This document shows positions 23,471 through 35,667 of a DNA stretch of 64,000 nucleotides, piece by piece. Under the pieces are notes generated by a model. That model was given only the letters and a program-made list of their open reading frames with translations. It had not been told where the DNA came from and did not search any database. This stretch comes from Zoroaster sp. YZ-2022 (taxonomy: Eukaryota; Echinodermata; Asteroidea; Forcipulatida; Zoroasteridae): assembly GCA_029582265.1 (NCBI GenBank), contig CM055819.1, positions 4,939,855-5,003,854 of the forward strand, read 5' to 3'. The translations under genes were made by a program, and so were the position numbers. Numbering within the stretch: position 1 is the stretch's first letter; every line of letters starts with the position of its first letter.

Positions 23471-23732
23471 AAGGGAGGATGGCCAAAGTCATGGTACAGC
23501 CAAGCCTTTGAGAAGCCCAGCCAGGCCCAGGCTACCTGGCCTCCTAATTGTCTTTTGTGAGTCCTAATCCTGTAACAATACAGTACCTGCCAATCAACAT
23601 AACCTGGGCTTCTGGAGGGCCTAGCCCAGGCAAGCAGAGCTCATTATATAGGCCAGTAGGCAGGGGAAAAGCCTGGGCCTGGCCGGGCTTCTCAAAGGCT
23701 TGGCTGTACCATGACTTTGGCCCTTGTCCCTT
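23471..23732. mobile_element. MITE with about 60-bp inverted ends
   Basis: Arms AAGGGAGGATGGCCAAAG and CTTTGGCCCTTGTCCCTT continue through GTCATGGTACAGCCAAGCC and its complement with few mismatches. TTAA overlaps the left end (23469-23472) and TTAG the right, so a TTAA insertion is plausible. GC-rich compared with its surroundings. Confidence 0.82.
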
Positions 23733-24769
23733 AGTAATATATACTTTCCAAAAGTAATTTCTGTCTTCATGAGTTCATCTTAAACTCGGACACTGATTCC
23801 ATGCCCTCTCTCCTCTGATCTTGACGATGTTGTCCCTTTAACATTATGATAACACGTACATGTACATGCAATATACATGTTACAGTATACACAGTACAAA
23901 CTACCCAGACCACATTCAGAAAGGACTGTGTAGGAAGCTCAGAAACGTCTAGCTCTATGTAATGTGCGCCAGTGCTTAATCTCAAATTGACCATGTTGTT
24001 TGACTAGAACCGGCTGAGCGATGCAATTTCACAACTGCATCATGCAGTTCATTAGTTTGTTTCACTGGCACATACAGAGAAAGACATGCATATGTACTCT
24101 ATGATACATGTACACACATGTACGTTGTAAGAAAACTGAAATACTGTTAAATGTATTTGACCGGTGTAGATTTTCAATGCACAATACAATCCCGTTGGTA
24201 AGTGTGATGTAATTCCAACATAAACCACGCCCACTTCGCACGTGCTGGCTCCAACGATCATCAGAAGCCCATTGGAAATGCATTGACCCCACTTTTCTTT
24301 AAGGATTTACACAAGAAATTACAAAGCTTGGGACTTTAACATATGTCGTAAAGACGCAAAATCTTATCAACAAAGTCAATTTCTGCCTCAAGAATCACTT
24401 TTGAATGATACAATCAAGGAATTTAGGTTAAATTACACACAACGGTATGCCAGCTTTGGATCCAGAAGTAGCAAAAAGAATGCACGTCACTACCAATGCG
24501 TGAATGTATTACATATTGACTCATGAACAGGATTGAGGTCGCACCATGCAAAATCATTACTGAATGCATACCTATGTGTATATGCACCCTAATTTTTCCC
24601 AAAAATTTCAAAACATTCTGTGCATCATTGGTCGGTGAAGCAATTGGCTGTATAGAAACATTAGAACGCTTGATGCAGGTCAACACAAAAAGCATGTTGC
24701 ACGTTAAGATGACTTCTCTAAGGAACATGTTTCCTGCCATCACTCTCAACACAATATATATGGGTAAAA

Positions 24770-24937
24770 CGTGTAACTTTGCATGGTGAAGAGGATAAAT
24801 AATTGACTAATTGCGGTGACACCATGTGAAGTTCTCTATTGAGCAGTAATTAGTTCTAAAAAGAACTGGAGGTTACAACTCGATGTTTCGATCAGTATGC
24901 TCTGATCGTCCTCTGATCGTCCTCAGGAGAAGACTAC
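24770..24937 (-). mobile_element. Penelope-like repeat fragment
   Basis: Matches one arm of 43670-43949 (CTTTGCATGGTGAAGAGG ... CGATGTTTCGATCAGTATGC). A 14-bp segment CTCTGATCGTCCTC is duplicated in this copy. Confidence 0.7.
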
Positions 24938-25074
24938 CAACATCGTACTACCAATATATATGATTTTTGTTGTAATCTAGATTAAAGTGAAGCGTAGGAA
25001 ATGAAAACACACCAAGCGAGGGCGCCCTCCCTCATAGGAAGACGCCCTCACTCACTGATTTTTTTTCCATAGTG

Positions 25075-25330
25075 TCTACATGGACTCGTCACACAGTGTG
25101 TATGCAAGTTGGTAGACTGGTCCCCTGTCTGTATCTTATATCAAGGATATAGACAGGCTCCAGGCGTAACCCGGGGTTTCATTGGATACATGTACGTTGT
25201 GCTGAAGATCTGACGTCAAGGTCAAAGTTGAAAATCGGGGGAAAATATGGCGGCTGCACGGCCAGGAGCTGGCGTAATTCATGCGCCTCTATAGCTCAAA
25301 GTGTGACGTCAGATCTTCAGGCCAGCAAGT
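25075..25330. repeat. dispersed repeat with an ATCTGACGTCA hairpin
   Basis: Shares ACTGGTCCCCTGTCT, AAGGATATAGACAGGCTCC and GGCGGCTGCACG with 46985-47335. GAAGATCTGACGTCA at 25205-25219 is complementary to TGACGTCAGATCTTC at 25305-25319. Confidence 0.75.
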
Positions 25331-25562
25331 TGGCATCGATGATTCCTGACACATCGAGTGTTAACCAGATGGTGATGTACATACGCACCATGCATTTTAG
25401 ACCATGGACATACATACCGGTACATGTAATGTACATGTACATATCCATGGATGTACATGTATAGCTTCTTGATTTCCTTTGGGATGAGTTTGTGCAGCCA
25501 TGATGAAAACAAAATAAAAAATCTCAATCTGATTTTCAGAAGCTGTTCCATATCCAAGTTAA

Positions 25563-25893
25563 CCCTAATTCCCTAGGCCCATTTGCTTACACATAATACC
25601 TGAATCCTCCAAAATCCTTCAGTAGTAAAGCAAGCACATGACATGCATGCACACATGTGTTTCTAATCTGTGATACATGTACATGGCCAGGGACCCTCCC
25701 TGCATGCATGGAGCAATAAACAGTGTCCACTGACCCAAGCACTGACCTTGCAATCACTACAACCAACATGGATGTACATGTACCATGGAAAGGCAAGTAT
25801 GCCTAATAACCTCAATCCTCCAGAATCCTTCACTTTAGCAAAGAGCATGTAGCATGTAACCTCAATCCTTCAAAATCCTTCACTTTGGCAAAG
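25563..25893 (+). mobile_element. TTAA/CCCT MITE, 44-bp family
   Basis: TTAA at 25559-25562, then CCCTAATTCCCTAGG. The right end is truncated after AAGAGGATTTAGG. Confidence 0.85.
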
Positions 25894-26019
25894 AGGATTT
25901 AGGTAATAAAAAAGGGCATAGATTGGTTTTTAACTTGAATGCATCCCGATTCAAAGAGAGTAATCTTACTCATAAAAGCAGTTTTGCCAACATAACCAAT
26001 GTTGTACCTTTCACATTCT

Positions 26020-27195
26020 GTAACCTTAATCAAATTATCAATTTAGCTTCTATACACACCTCTTCATTCTTGTAAAGTATGGATGCATTTATAGACATTT
26101 TACTTTTCGTATGCCATCCCTTCAAGAGCTTCGGTCTTGAGAATATGGGTATGATTAAATTTGCCTTTTAGCAAAATATCAAACGAGCGGTTGTGCCATC
26201 TGTTCCAAATGATTTGGGGTCAGAAATTGTTAATGAAATTTCACGCTTTTTTCTTTCTTTTTCTTCTTCTTTCAGAAACGTAGGCAAGAATTGAGCTTTA
26301 AACTTTCATAAGACGGATTCTAATCACAATTACACAGAGGGAATATGCATTAAGATTCAAGTGTGTGTATGCACTCAAATGGATCGCATTACAAACTTGT
26401 AATACTGTACATTTCAAGTTTTCTCGACATTGCCTGATCACTGACTTCAAGTTTTTTTTTTTTTTTTAGATTATGATTCAGGAATTTTGTAATTGTGTAA
26501 TTAGGAAAGATTTACACTCCTTTAAGCAAATAAAGTGACAATTTTATGGTGTGTGTGGCTTTTAACTTTAACCTTTTCAGCGCATTTGGGAAAAATAAAT
26601 TATTTAGTGAGAAAACGAAATAATTCTAAAATGTAATTTGCAAACAATTTATGATGGAAAAACATGTTTTCAATTTGAAAAAAAAAAAATTATTCCTTAC
26701 AGCTTAAAATGCCAGGTTTATGATACAAACAATTTTGTGGTTCGTATCCATTGTTAAATAAACGTACACTGTCTATTGTGCAGTGCTGCGGGGAAAACAG
26801 AGTGATATTAGATATGATAGATAAGATTACCGCCTAATTGTTTATGTAATATTCTGTTTCGCCTGTGTATGCATAACCCATTAATAGACTGATCCAGATT
26901 TAGCAATCCTTCGCAATGCCGAGATCTCTCGGTCACACCACCCATGCCGTCACGAACATATACATGTGTAACAAAGTGCTTGACCACATCGTAATGGTCG
27001 TCATGGAAAAGCCTAATTGGACAAACCTATGCGGTTTGACTGACATCTTCAATCTGTGTATTGCATGTACTGTACATATCAGCAGTGAGTGGGCTCGTAA
27101 CTAGTGTGACAGCTGTAATTACACTGTTGTTTAGGTATTCGATGGTTTATAGCATCAGCAGAGAGTGGGATAATATAAACGACATATACATGACA
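26020..27195. other. unannotated AT-rich intron sequence
   Basis: No repeat or exon recognised. A 62-codon frame at 26916-27104 has no family signature. Confidence 0.4.
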
Positions 27196-27206
27196 ACTGT
27201 AATGAG

Positions 27207-27598
27207 TAGGGCTGTGCCGGGTATCCGGATACCCGACCGAAAGGGTCATTACCCGGTTCCATTTTTCGGTTCCAATTACCCATAAACGACTTTTTAAAAT
27301 TCAGACTTAACATTTGAGTGGTCCGAACAGAAATCTGTGACTCTTGAACAATGTAATGTTTACACTTTTACAGACAATTATCTTTAAATTCAAGAGATTA
27401 CACTCCAATAAAGAAAAGATCGATTTAAGTATGGTATCCTCTGTATTGTAAAAGTCAATTTGTTACCATTTACAGTACATGTATTTGTACACCACCGGAG
27501 GCATGTTTTCAACAAAAATGAAAACGGGTATCCAGGTATCCGAAGTTTCCTTATTTCGGGTATCCAGTTCCAAAAATATCTGAAAATGCACAGCCCTA
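27207..27598. mobile_element. hAT MITE with perfect 8-bp target duplication
   Basis: Ends TAGGGCTGTGC/GCACAGCCCTA flanked by GTAATGAG at 27199-27206 and 27599-27606. Subterminal CGGGTATCCGGATACCCG repeats. A longer-diverged copy is at 63016-63405 and a fragment at 59316-59395. Confidence 0.95.
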
Positions 27599-27763
27599 GT
27601 AATGAGAGTACGGTGTAGACGTGGATTTAGGCATTACAACCGGCTAGTCAGGATTCAAATGTCATCTTATTCCAGCACTGGTTTCTAATCCTGGAGAGTG
27701 GCTATGTATATTTTGAGGATTTTAACAATATTTTACTCATTGTATCTACATTGTATCTGTTAT

Positions 27764-28023
27764 CAGGTGTCGAAATTAACACGAGTCTGCTAGTCCAAGG
27801 CTAGTGGTTTTAGCAGCGGGACTACTAGCTGCTGGGGTTTGGGTAGTCCGATGGGCTAGTGAAAAAAAATTTAAAAAAAATTAAACTATACTTGTATGCA
27901 AGTACAAAATACGGATTCCATGTTTTCACCTTTTTCAGGACTACTAAAAAATGAGGACTAGTAAATTATTGACATAACTAGTCCTGTGGGCTACCAGAAA
28001 ATTCAAGTTAATTTTGACTCCTG
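27764..28023. mobile_element. hAT-like MITE, GTCGAAATTAAC family
   Basis: Ends CAGGTGTCGAAATTAAC and GTTAATTTTGACTCCTG, with internal GGACTACTAGCTGCTGGGG. A second copy is at 33621-33929 with ends AGGGGTCAAAATTAAC and GTTAATTTCGACCCCTG. Confidence 0.85.
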
Positions 28024-28480
28024 CTGTGTGTAATAATAATCCTCATGTAATAATAATGTATCTGCTCTGTGCACTAGGGCGTCAAAGCAGTTGCCGGCCA
28101 TAGGCTTGTTTCAAAAATGTTAAAATCATGTTGGACGGAATAATATATATAACACAACGTTGTTGTTTTTTCATTTTATTTTATAATTTTTTGTATTAAG
28201 TGTACAACACAGAATGTGCTTAACACAGAATTTACAGAATAATTTTTAAACTCATGTTTATGTGTTGTGTTTTATTTTGGAGAATGTCAACATGTTGGAT
28301 GGAATAGATCCAGGAATCCTGAACATTCTTTCATGATTGGTTGGCCAGAACCCTATATAGCAGCGGGTTCCGCGATAGATATAGGTTGGTGAAATTCTTG
28401 CATCAGGTGATAAACAATTGATTTAATTTTGCCCTACACCGACGTGTGTATAGCATTGCATACATGAAAAAAATTCACAG

Positions 28481-28560
28481 GCAGTTCAGGTGGGATTCGA
28501 ACCAATGACCTCCTGCTTACTCGTGCAGACGTCTTAACCTCTCGACCACCGAGCTTGCCC
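28481..28560 (-). mobile_element. tRNA-derived SINE head or degenerate tRNA
   Basis: Minus strand: GGTGGTCGAGAGGTTAAGAC (A-box-like), a CTGC...GCAG stem, and B box GGTTCGAATCCCACC. No complementary acceptor stem is seen, so a functional tRNA is unlikely. It sits between two copies of a 50-bp direct repeat (TATATAGCAGCGGGTTCCGC at about 28355 and 28587). Confidence 0.6.
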
Positions 28561-28617
28561 GATGACGATTGGCTGGCTAGAATCCTATATAGCAGCGGGT
28601 TCCGCGATATATATAGG

Positions 28618-28891
28618 CATTGGCGGATCCAGGAGGACGGCTAAGGGGGCTGTAGCCCCCCCCCCTAAAATCGTTTTTAAAAAATATTTAAAAAAAATAA
28701 AAACTTTTAAATAAAAAAAAGGAGAGAAGGGAGAAAGGGAGAGAAAGAAAGAGAGAGGGAGGGGAGAACGCACTCCCATTCCCACAGCTTTGCTTTTCTC
28801 TCCATTTTTTCATTGTAATTTTTGTAGTACTGAAAAATAATTGTTTTTGATTCTCAGCCCCCCTCTAAAAAATGTTCTGGATCCGCCCATG
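28618..28891. mobile_element. MITE with 5-bp target duplication, GGCGGATCCAG family
   Basis: Ends CATTGGCGGATCCAG and CTGGATCCGCCCATG, flanked by ATAGG at 28613-28617 and 28892-28896. The interior carries a C run beside CTGTAGCCCC, an AG-rich stretch and TTGATTCTCAGCCCCCC. A second copy in reverse orientation is at 50397-50660. Confidence 0.9.
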
Positions 28892-29240
28892 ATAGGTTGG
28901 TGAAAACTAAATTTGTTGGTTTCTGTGTATCTCTTGAAAGAAACGCCACATTGGAATGAATGCTAACATTTAGAATGGATTTTCACTACATGTATTTTCT
29001 TGTAACGAGACATGAAAATAAACTGTGTTTCGGTGTATCTTTTGATTCCTATCAAGTATGGATGCATTTACAGATATTTTATCAAAAGTGTAAACTGGCT
29101 TTTACTTTATCCAGAGTGTAACTGAAGTCAATGTGCTGAATGCTCAAACATCAGTGACGTTTCTTCTTGTCCTCTTTAAGACCCTTACAGACCGTAATTC
29201 CACACCAAGACACATGCATGCACTGCAGGCAATCTCTCTC

Positions 29241-29332
29241 TCAGCCATGTACAATCAATCCATCCTCATTATACTGAAAGTCAGGCGGCAGTGGATCTGG
29301 GTAATCCAAGGAGCTGGAGTAGGCGATGATTC
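29241..29332 (-). CDS. possible terminal coding exon, unknown protein
   Basis: On the minus strand a good acceptor (TTACCTCCTGCAG) is followed by a frame reading IIAYSSSLDYPDPLPPDF and then a dozen more residues before TGA at 29241-29243. The segment is not part of any repeat I can recognise here and its composition (Pro/Asp/Tyr-rich, GC-richer than its surroundings) looks more coding than intronic. It lies inside the 28.4-kb Rab intron and lacks Rab features, so it would be an alternative exon or part of a nested gene. A chance frame of 30 codons is quite possible. I do not recognise the family. Confidence 0.22.
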
Positions 29333-29601
29333 CTGCAGGAGGTAATGTCACTTCCCTGATCTGACCACGCCGTTCTTCTGTTTAAACATGTTTTTTTCCA
29401 CCCACGATCGTGCTTTTGTCAACTCGTGTCTGTCTTCGGATGTAATTGTCCCCGGGCACATTGGCGCCCACAGGTGGTGATGACACGAATGTTTTTTGCC
29501 CATACTGCCGAATGCTGTTTCCAAACTTTCAACAGCCCATAAATACACATCAACATGATACATTTTAATACAAAACAATACAACGCTTTACTGTTGGTTT
29601 C

Positions 29602-30374
29602 ACCCTAACTCCCTCAGCCCATTTGCTTACACATAACCTGAATCCTTCCTAACTCCCTAGGCCCATTTGCTTACACATAACCTGAATCCTTCCTAACTCC
29701 CTAGGCCCATTTGCTTACACATAACCTGAATCCTTCCTAACTCCCTAGGCCCACTTGCTTACACATAACCTGAATCCTTCCTAACTCCCTCAGCCCATTT
29801 GCTTACACATAACCTGAATCCTTCCTAACTCCCTAGGCCCATTTGCTTACACATAACCTGAATCCGTCCTAACTCCCTAGGCCATTTGCTTACACATAAC
29901 CTGAATCCTTCCTAACTCCCTAGGCCCATTTGCTTACACATAACCTGAATCCTTCCTAACTCCCTAGGCCCATTTGCTTACACATAACCTGAATCCTCCC
30001 TAACTCCCCAGGCCCATTTGCTTACACATAACCTGAATCCTTCCTAACTCCCTAGGCCCATTTGCTTACACATAACCTGAATCCTCCAAAATCCTTCAGT
30101 AGTAAAACAAGCACATGACATGTATGCACACATGTGTTTCTAATCTGTGATACATGTACATGGCCAGGGACCCTCCCTGCATGCATGGAGCAATAAACAG
30201 TGTCCACTGACCCAAACACTGACCTTGCAATCACTACAACAAACATGGATGTACATGTACCATGGAAAGGCAAGTATGCCTAATAACCTCAATGCTCCAA
30301 AATCCTTCACTTTAGCAAAGAGCATGTAACATGTAACCTCAATCCTTCAAAATCCTTCACTTTGGCAAAGAGGA
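29602..30374 (+). mobile_element. TTAA/CCCT MITE with an expanded 44-bp array
   Basis: The terminal 44 bp (TAACTCCCTAGGCCCATTTG, then CTTACACATAACCTGAATCC) is repeated about eleven times from 29605 to about 30085. The rest of the element follows to 30374, where it is cut by the 63-bp-unit element. The unexpanded copy at 17753 has one such unit. Confidence 0.92.
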
Positions 30375-31065
30375 TTTTACCTACATTAAGTGTGCCACTC
30401 ATGTACTAACCTAGTCCATGGCATAGTACCAGAAGTCTGTTACCTACGTGAAGTGTGCCAGTCGTGTACTAACGAGTCCATGGCACAGTACCAGAAGTCT
30501 GTTACCTACATGAAGTGTGCCACTCATGTACTAACCTAGACCACGGCACAGTACCAGAAGTCTGTTACCTACATGAAGTGTGCCACTCGTGTACTAACCT
30601 ACATGTAGTCCACGGCACAGTACCAGAAGTCTGTAACCTACATGAAGTGTGTCAGTCGTGTACTAACCTAGTCCATGGCATAGTACTCCAAGAACAATAG
30701 ATTTGGGCCATTCATGACGTTATTGTTCCACAGACTGACGCGCAAGGTCTCAAAAAGAAGCAGTGCAGTCTGGGAGACTGGCACGTGGGAAAACTGTATC
30801 TCGCGCACGCACCTTAGTGTTTATCGCGTTCGCTCCACAGCTGATGGTTCATTTCCGTCTAGTTTAAAATTGCGTCTAGTTCTAGAAACTAGCTTTGCGC
30901 GTCAAGCGCCTAATCCCATCATGCCTTACAGCAGGCTGAGCAGAGTAGCAAAACCCGTAACCATGCTTGTTGTGCGTGCGTGCATTTGGAGTACAATGCC
31001 GTGGTATGGATTACAGCAAGGCTGGCACACTTCATGTAGGTAACAGACTTCTGGTGTTACACACA
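30375..31065 (+). mobile_element. element with 63-bp minisatellite arm, second copy
   Basis: About five 63-bp units (CCAGAAGTCTGTTACCTAC; 30375-30690), the unique middle (GGTCTCAAAAAGAAGCAGTG, CTAGTTCTAGAAACTAGC), then one inverted unit ending near 31060 (CATGTAGGTAACAGACTTC). It has the same arrangement as 7390-8495 but on the other strand. Confidence 0.8.
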
Positions 31066-31099
31066 TTTCATCTCAGAGGTCAACTGATGTGTATCATTA

Positions 31100-31335
31100 T
31101 TTGTATATCTGGTGCACTTAAAAGTCGAACACTGTCAAACGTTACGTGTAGTAAGTACATTTACAGGTCAGAATGAGTCTACCGTTTTTGACTGGTAAAA
31201 GCATTGTCTGGTATTGTTCAGGGTGGTCAAAATACCCCTGTGTGCACATTTGGGTCAACAGTCAAAAACGGGCAGTTGACTGATTTTGACCTCTATAGCT
31301 ACTTGCCACTAGAGGGCAGCTACAGTAGGAGGGTT
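31100..31335 (-). mobile_element. MITE, GTCAAAATCAGTC family, partial
   Basis: Right end GGCAGCTACAGTAGGAGGG followed by TTTAA; left end missing. Full copies: 38222-38528 and 40067-40385; partial: 45990-46253. Confidence 0.75.
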
Positions 31336-31430
31336 TAAAGCCATTATTGTACACTGTTGGTAATGTTGGCAATACTGCTTCTTAAAGTGCATGTACATCC
31401 TTTCTTTCTTTGAATCAAGATATACATTAA

Positions 31431-31804
31431 CCCTCCTACTTCTGGTACCTTTTTCATACAAGTTGATCCACCATTTGAAACCATTCACTTTTGTGGTTTT
31501 GAATGGTGAAATAACTGTGTACAGTATTGATTCCCCCAAATGGTTTTGAATGGTAGGTCAGCTAATACAAATCCTTGTTTGCATCTTTCCAAATGGTAGT
31601 ACAGCTAATACAAAACCTTGTTTGGATACTTCTAAGTGGTGAATCAATGGACCCTCTATGCATTTGAATGGATTTGAATGGTAGTAAAGCTTGCTACCAA
31701 CACTGTTCAAATGGTATCACCATGTGTGTACAAAACCAATGGGCATTTTGGTAAGTGGAAATTTTGAATGGTTTCATCGATCAAATGGTCAAACAGTAGG
31801 AGGG
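31431..31804. mobile_element. TTAA-flanked MITE, ATGGTTTTGAATGG family
   Basis: TTAA|CCCTCCTACTTCTGG to CAGTAGGAGGG|TTCA. Very close to 35833-36195, so both insertions are recent. Many copies of the short word TGAATGG/CAAATGG inside. Confidence 0.88.
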
Positions 31805-32317
31805 TTCAAGAACCAACCTACATGTATGACAGTTTCAGTATCAATGTACAGTACTACTACTAGTATGTACACTGTACATGTGTCATTACTAGGGATGATA
31901 TTGTGAGAAAATGAAAAAGTACGAAAAATGTTTGCCATTATCGTTAGGCATATACTAGCCTATAGTGGTTTACCTCTATAGCCATGTTATAGCAAGGAAA
32001 CTGTTTTTTATCTTGGTATTTACAATAAAATGATACACAAGGAAAGTTTCCATGGTCTGAAATTAGTCAGGAACCCGGTTTCATGGTAGGATTTTCTAAA
32101 TCAAAAGGTAGGATTTCCTACAAAAGTAGGACGAATATCATGCCTGGTCGTTACTGAGAAAATAATGAAAATGCATTCCGATTTTTCATTTTACATTTAA
32201 TTTTGATTTTTTTTCCCCCAGACAACAAATTCAGTTGGGAAATTGATTGTTTAATTAGATTTATGCACATCATACCACTTTATGGGACTATGGTCATAAT
32301 CGATGTATTTTCATTAA

Positions 32318-32680
32318 CCCTAACTCCCTAGGCCCATTTGCTTACACATAACCTGAATCCTCCAAAATCCTTCAGTAGTAAAGCAAGCACATGACATGTA
32401 TGCACACATGTGTTTCTAATCTGTGATACATGTACATGGCCAGGGACCCTCCCTGCATGCATGGAGCAATAAACAGTGAGCACTGACCCAAGCACTGACC
32501 CAAGCACTGACCTTGCAATCACTACAACAAACATGGATGTACATGTACCATGGAAAGGCAAGTATGCCTAATAACCTCAATCCTCCAAAATCCTTTACTT
32601 TAGCCAAGAGCATGTTGCATGTAACCTCAATCCTTCAAAATCCTTCACTTTAGCCAAGAGCATGTTGCATGTAACCTCAA
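32318..32680 (+). mobile_element. TTAA/CCCT MITE between an 88-bp direct duplication
   Basis: TTAA (32314-32317) then CCCTAACTCCCTAGG. Internal 14-bp duplication ACCCAAGCACTG. The flanking sequence ending TATTTTCATTAA at 32230-32317 recurs at 32681-32767. Confidence 0.85.
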
Positions 32681-32769
32681 TCAGTTGGGAAATTGATTGT
32701 CTAAATAGATTTATGCACATCATGTTATTTTATGGGACTATGGTCATAATCGATGTATTTTCATTAAGT

Positions 32770-33620
32770 ATAAATGCACAATGACCTTTTGCCAAAAGTG
32801 CATTTAGGCTTTAATTGTAGGGCTTACATAGGTACGATGGAAATCAAATATGCCGTGCCTAATTAAGATCAAATCAAAACTTCCCTGCATAATGGCAATT
32901 AAGTGAAACCGGAATTGCTCTCAAATCGCTCATTGCTTCAACATGCACTCGATGAAATACCCAACAAGCGTATCTTAAAGAAATGCTTTCTTCCCTCCCA
33001 CGCAGCCTCTGCCGGCCGACAACATAAAAAACCTTGAGCCTCGGTTTCTATAACAAGATGTGTGCCGACGCGTGTGTGCTGTACCATCTGTGCAAAGATT
33101 TGGTCACGACAGACTGGCTATCATGATGTAACACTATCAATAAATAGGCAGGGCAATGCACCCTGTGTGCCATAACTGAATTGAAAAGGGGGGGGGGGAG
33201 GGGAGACAGCGGGAAAACAATATGAACAGGAGTTCCATGTTTGTTCGACACTGATAGCTCCACGGGATTCTCGTGTTGGCCTCCAGGGAGAGCCATGCCT
33301 ATACGCAGACCCTCGAGGTTACGTGATCAAAATAAGGTTGGTTTCTTCCCTTGTACAGTATATTCTGTACCTGTGGGGGTATACAATAGCTCTGCGTGCG
33401 GTTGACAGTGAGGTTAACTCCTGGCTGCGATGGTAACCCGAGTTGTTCAGCAAGTCTTCATTTTGCTGAGTGAGTGAGCTGTTGACAGCTGTCCACTTAT
33501 GTCCAGCTGCTGGTGGATATAAAGCAAGTTCTTGGCATGACGTTCTTGCCTATGTACACTGTACAGTATGCAGGGCGTCTACCTGCATTTGCATTTATGG
33601 CGTAAAACTATGACTAACAG
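32770..33620. other. unannotated intron sequence
   Basis: Low-copy and somewhat GC-richer around 32990-33560, with a G run at 33187-33198. No exon with family features found. Confidence 0.35.
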
Positions 33621-33929
33621 CAAGGGGTCAAAATTAACACTAGTCCACTAGTCTGCTAGTCCAAGTCTAGTGGTTTTTTTAGCAGCGGGACTACTAGCTG
33701 CTGGGGTTTGGGTAGTCCGATGGGCTAGTGAAAAGATGAAATAAAAATACGCAAAAAACATTCAGTATGATCTCAGCAAGAACATGTTGCTCACCAGCTC
33801 ACGGTTCATTTCTTTTTCTTGTATTTATACTCACCTTTTTTCAGGACTACTAAAAAATGAGGACTGGTAAAATTCTAACATAACTAGTCCTGTGGGCTAC
33901 CATAAAATTCAAGTTAATTTCGACCCCTG
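33621..33929. mobile_element. hAT-like MITE, GTCGAAATTAAC family
   Basis: Second copy of the 27764-28023 element, with the same ACTACTAGCTGCTGGGG interior. Confidence 0.85.
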
Positions 33930-34026
33930 AACAATATAACAAAAAGGGAACTACGGGTCCTCGGTTGGCTGTTATTTTTTTGCAAATGTCCTCAGTTGAA
34001 AAACCAACCCTGAAAGTTTCGGTTAA

Positions 34027-34225
34027 AGGCACAATATCGTCACGATCAGAGCCGACTTTCAACATGGCATGTAATCACTAAAGATGAACACAGTGACTGA
34101 AAATTACTGGCTCATTTACGCAGCAGCAACGGTAATATCACCTTATCATGCGGGGTGTTACTTTCAGTCACTGAGTTAATTGAAAACTAGCACTCCGATT
34201 CCATGCCCTGTTGATCATTGCCCCT
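34027..34225. mobile_element. TTAA-flanked MITE, AATATCGTCACGATC family
   Basis: TTAA|AGGCACAATATCGTC to CATTGCCCCT|TTAA. Interior AACACAGTGACTGAAAATTA. Other copies: 43234-43506, 48922-49129, 61107-61309 and 62035-62205. Confidence 0.88.
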
Positions 34226-34782
34226 TTAAACGGTTAGCGAACTAACCGGTAACTCCCGGCACTATTAAAATTGATACAACCTTATTAAATATTCCTTTTC
34301 AGTTTCATAATTCCCTTAACCCACACCCCCAAAGGACCCTTCACAAACTGACAGACGACAAATGCCAAACAACATTGGTTGTCATTGTACCTTTATCTCG
34401 TCAACATCACTTTGTATTAAGTAAGCCACATCTCAACTGCCAAATAACAAGGACTTGTTTTCCCCAATTTATTTCTTGTCCGTCTTTTCGGTTGATGTAT
34501 TTGTCCATCTCCCCCACATCCCACCTCCATATCCTCTTGAGAATTTCTCACCCTGCTATGTACACGTATGTACATGTATCTCTTTCACAGGCTAGGAATT
34601 ATTTATCATAAAACTTCAATGCATGTACAGTCGTTGAAGCTATTTTCATTAGATTTTTAGTCTACTTCTAATTTATTCAGTATTTATGTGCACATGTTCA
34701 TGTAGGTCACCAAGTACATATACATGTCATGAGCAACACTGGAAGCTGATTGAAACACAATCACATGCACTAACAAACAAGG

Positions 34783-34950
34783 TGTTAGCCAGGATTTAGA
34801 AATGGGGTGTCCAAATTTGCTGGAAATTTCAAAAACAGGATGTCCAAATTGTTCACTTACAATACTTGTACATGTAAATGATAGATGAAATAGGGTGTCC
34901 AAAATTGAAACAGCGTGTCCAAAAGACACCCAGACACCCCTCTGGCTAAT
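34783..34950. mobile_element. MITE, GGTGTTAGCCAG family
   Basis: Ends GTGTTAGCCAGGATTTAG and CTCTGGCTAATCC. Contains repeated GGGTGTCCAAATT words. Copies at 48203-48349 and, nested, 54294-54473. Confidence 0.8.
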
Positions 34951-35249
34951 CCTAAGCTAACAAAAAACAAATAGGAAAATGAAAATTATGTACATAGTAC
35001 ATGGTTGTTACATGCCCCGTATGTACATGTACATGTACAGATTTCAGAATTCTCAGGTAACTAATTATCAAAATATTGGTTTATGTACTGTACATGGATG
35101 TTACGTATACTGTATACATTGGAATTTTTGGATGTTCGTTTTACTTTGGCTTCAATTTAATTTCTCGTATTGTTAATACAGATATTGTAATAGTGGATTC
35201 AAATCAGCAATCACTCTGTCCCTTTCACTTGGCTTTGAGCCCAGCCCAG

Positions 35250-35494
35250 GGGCCCAGTTTTTTGGAAATCCTTCAAAACCTTCCAAATCAGCACTGTTGG
35301 AAACTGGTACTTTCAGCTCTTCAAATGGGGCAAAATTACTACCTGGCAAGAAGTACAGGTCATAAGTGCTGAAGATGAAAGATCAACGGAAATGCATGGT
35401 GTGTTTTGAAGATAAGGGCATGTTTCCAAAAATGCACTGATGGATTTTGGTGGATTCAGGTAGGTTCCTAGCCAGAATGCCCCCTGAGGGAGTT
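35250..35494. mobile_element. MITE, AGCACTGTTGGAAACTGG family
   Basis: Shares GCACTGTTGGAAACTGGTAC and GGATTCAGGTAGGTTCCTAG-type sequence with 57318-57580 (opposite strand), whose ends are TTAAAA|CCCTAACCC and TTAGGG|TTAA. Confidence 0.75.
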
Positions 35495-35667
35495 ATTGCT
35501 CTGCAGAAGATAATGGCAACTGCATCCAGGTTTACGATGGGAAACAATACATTAATGTTACTTATCATCGATGCAATGACTAAAATTACATTTGTATTAG
35601 ACTGGTAATCCAGACAAGCTACCATAAGCTTATTCTGTAGTGTTAAATCGACTCTGGAAACTAGACA

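Noticed and set aside
29602..30060. Telomere-like CCCTAACTCCCTAGG repeats
   Set aside because: The unit is 44 bp and belongs to the end of a TTAA-flanked MITE; there is no simple TTAGGG array.
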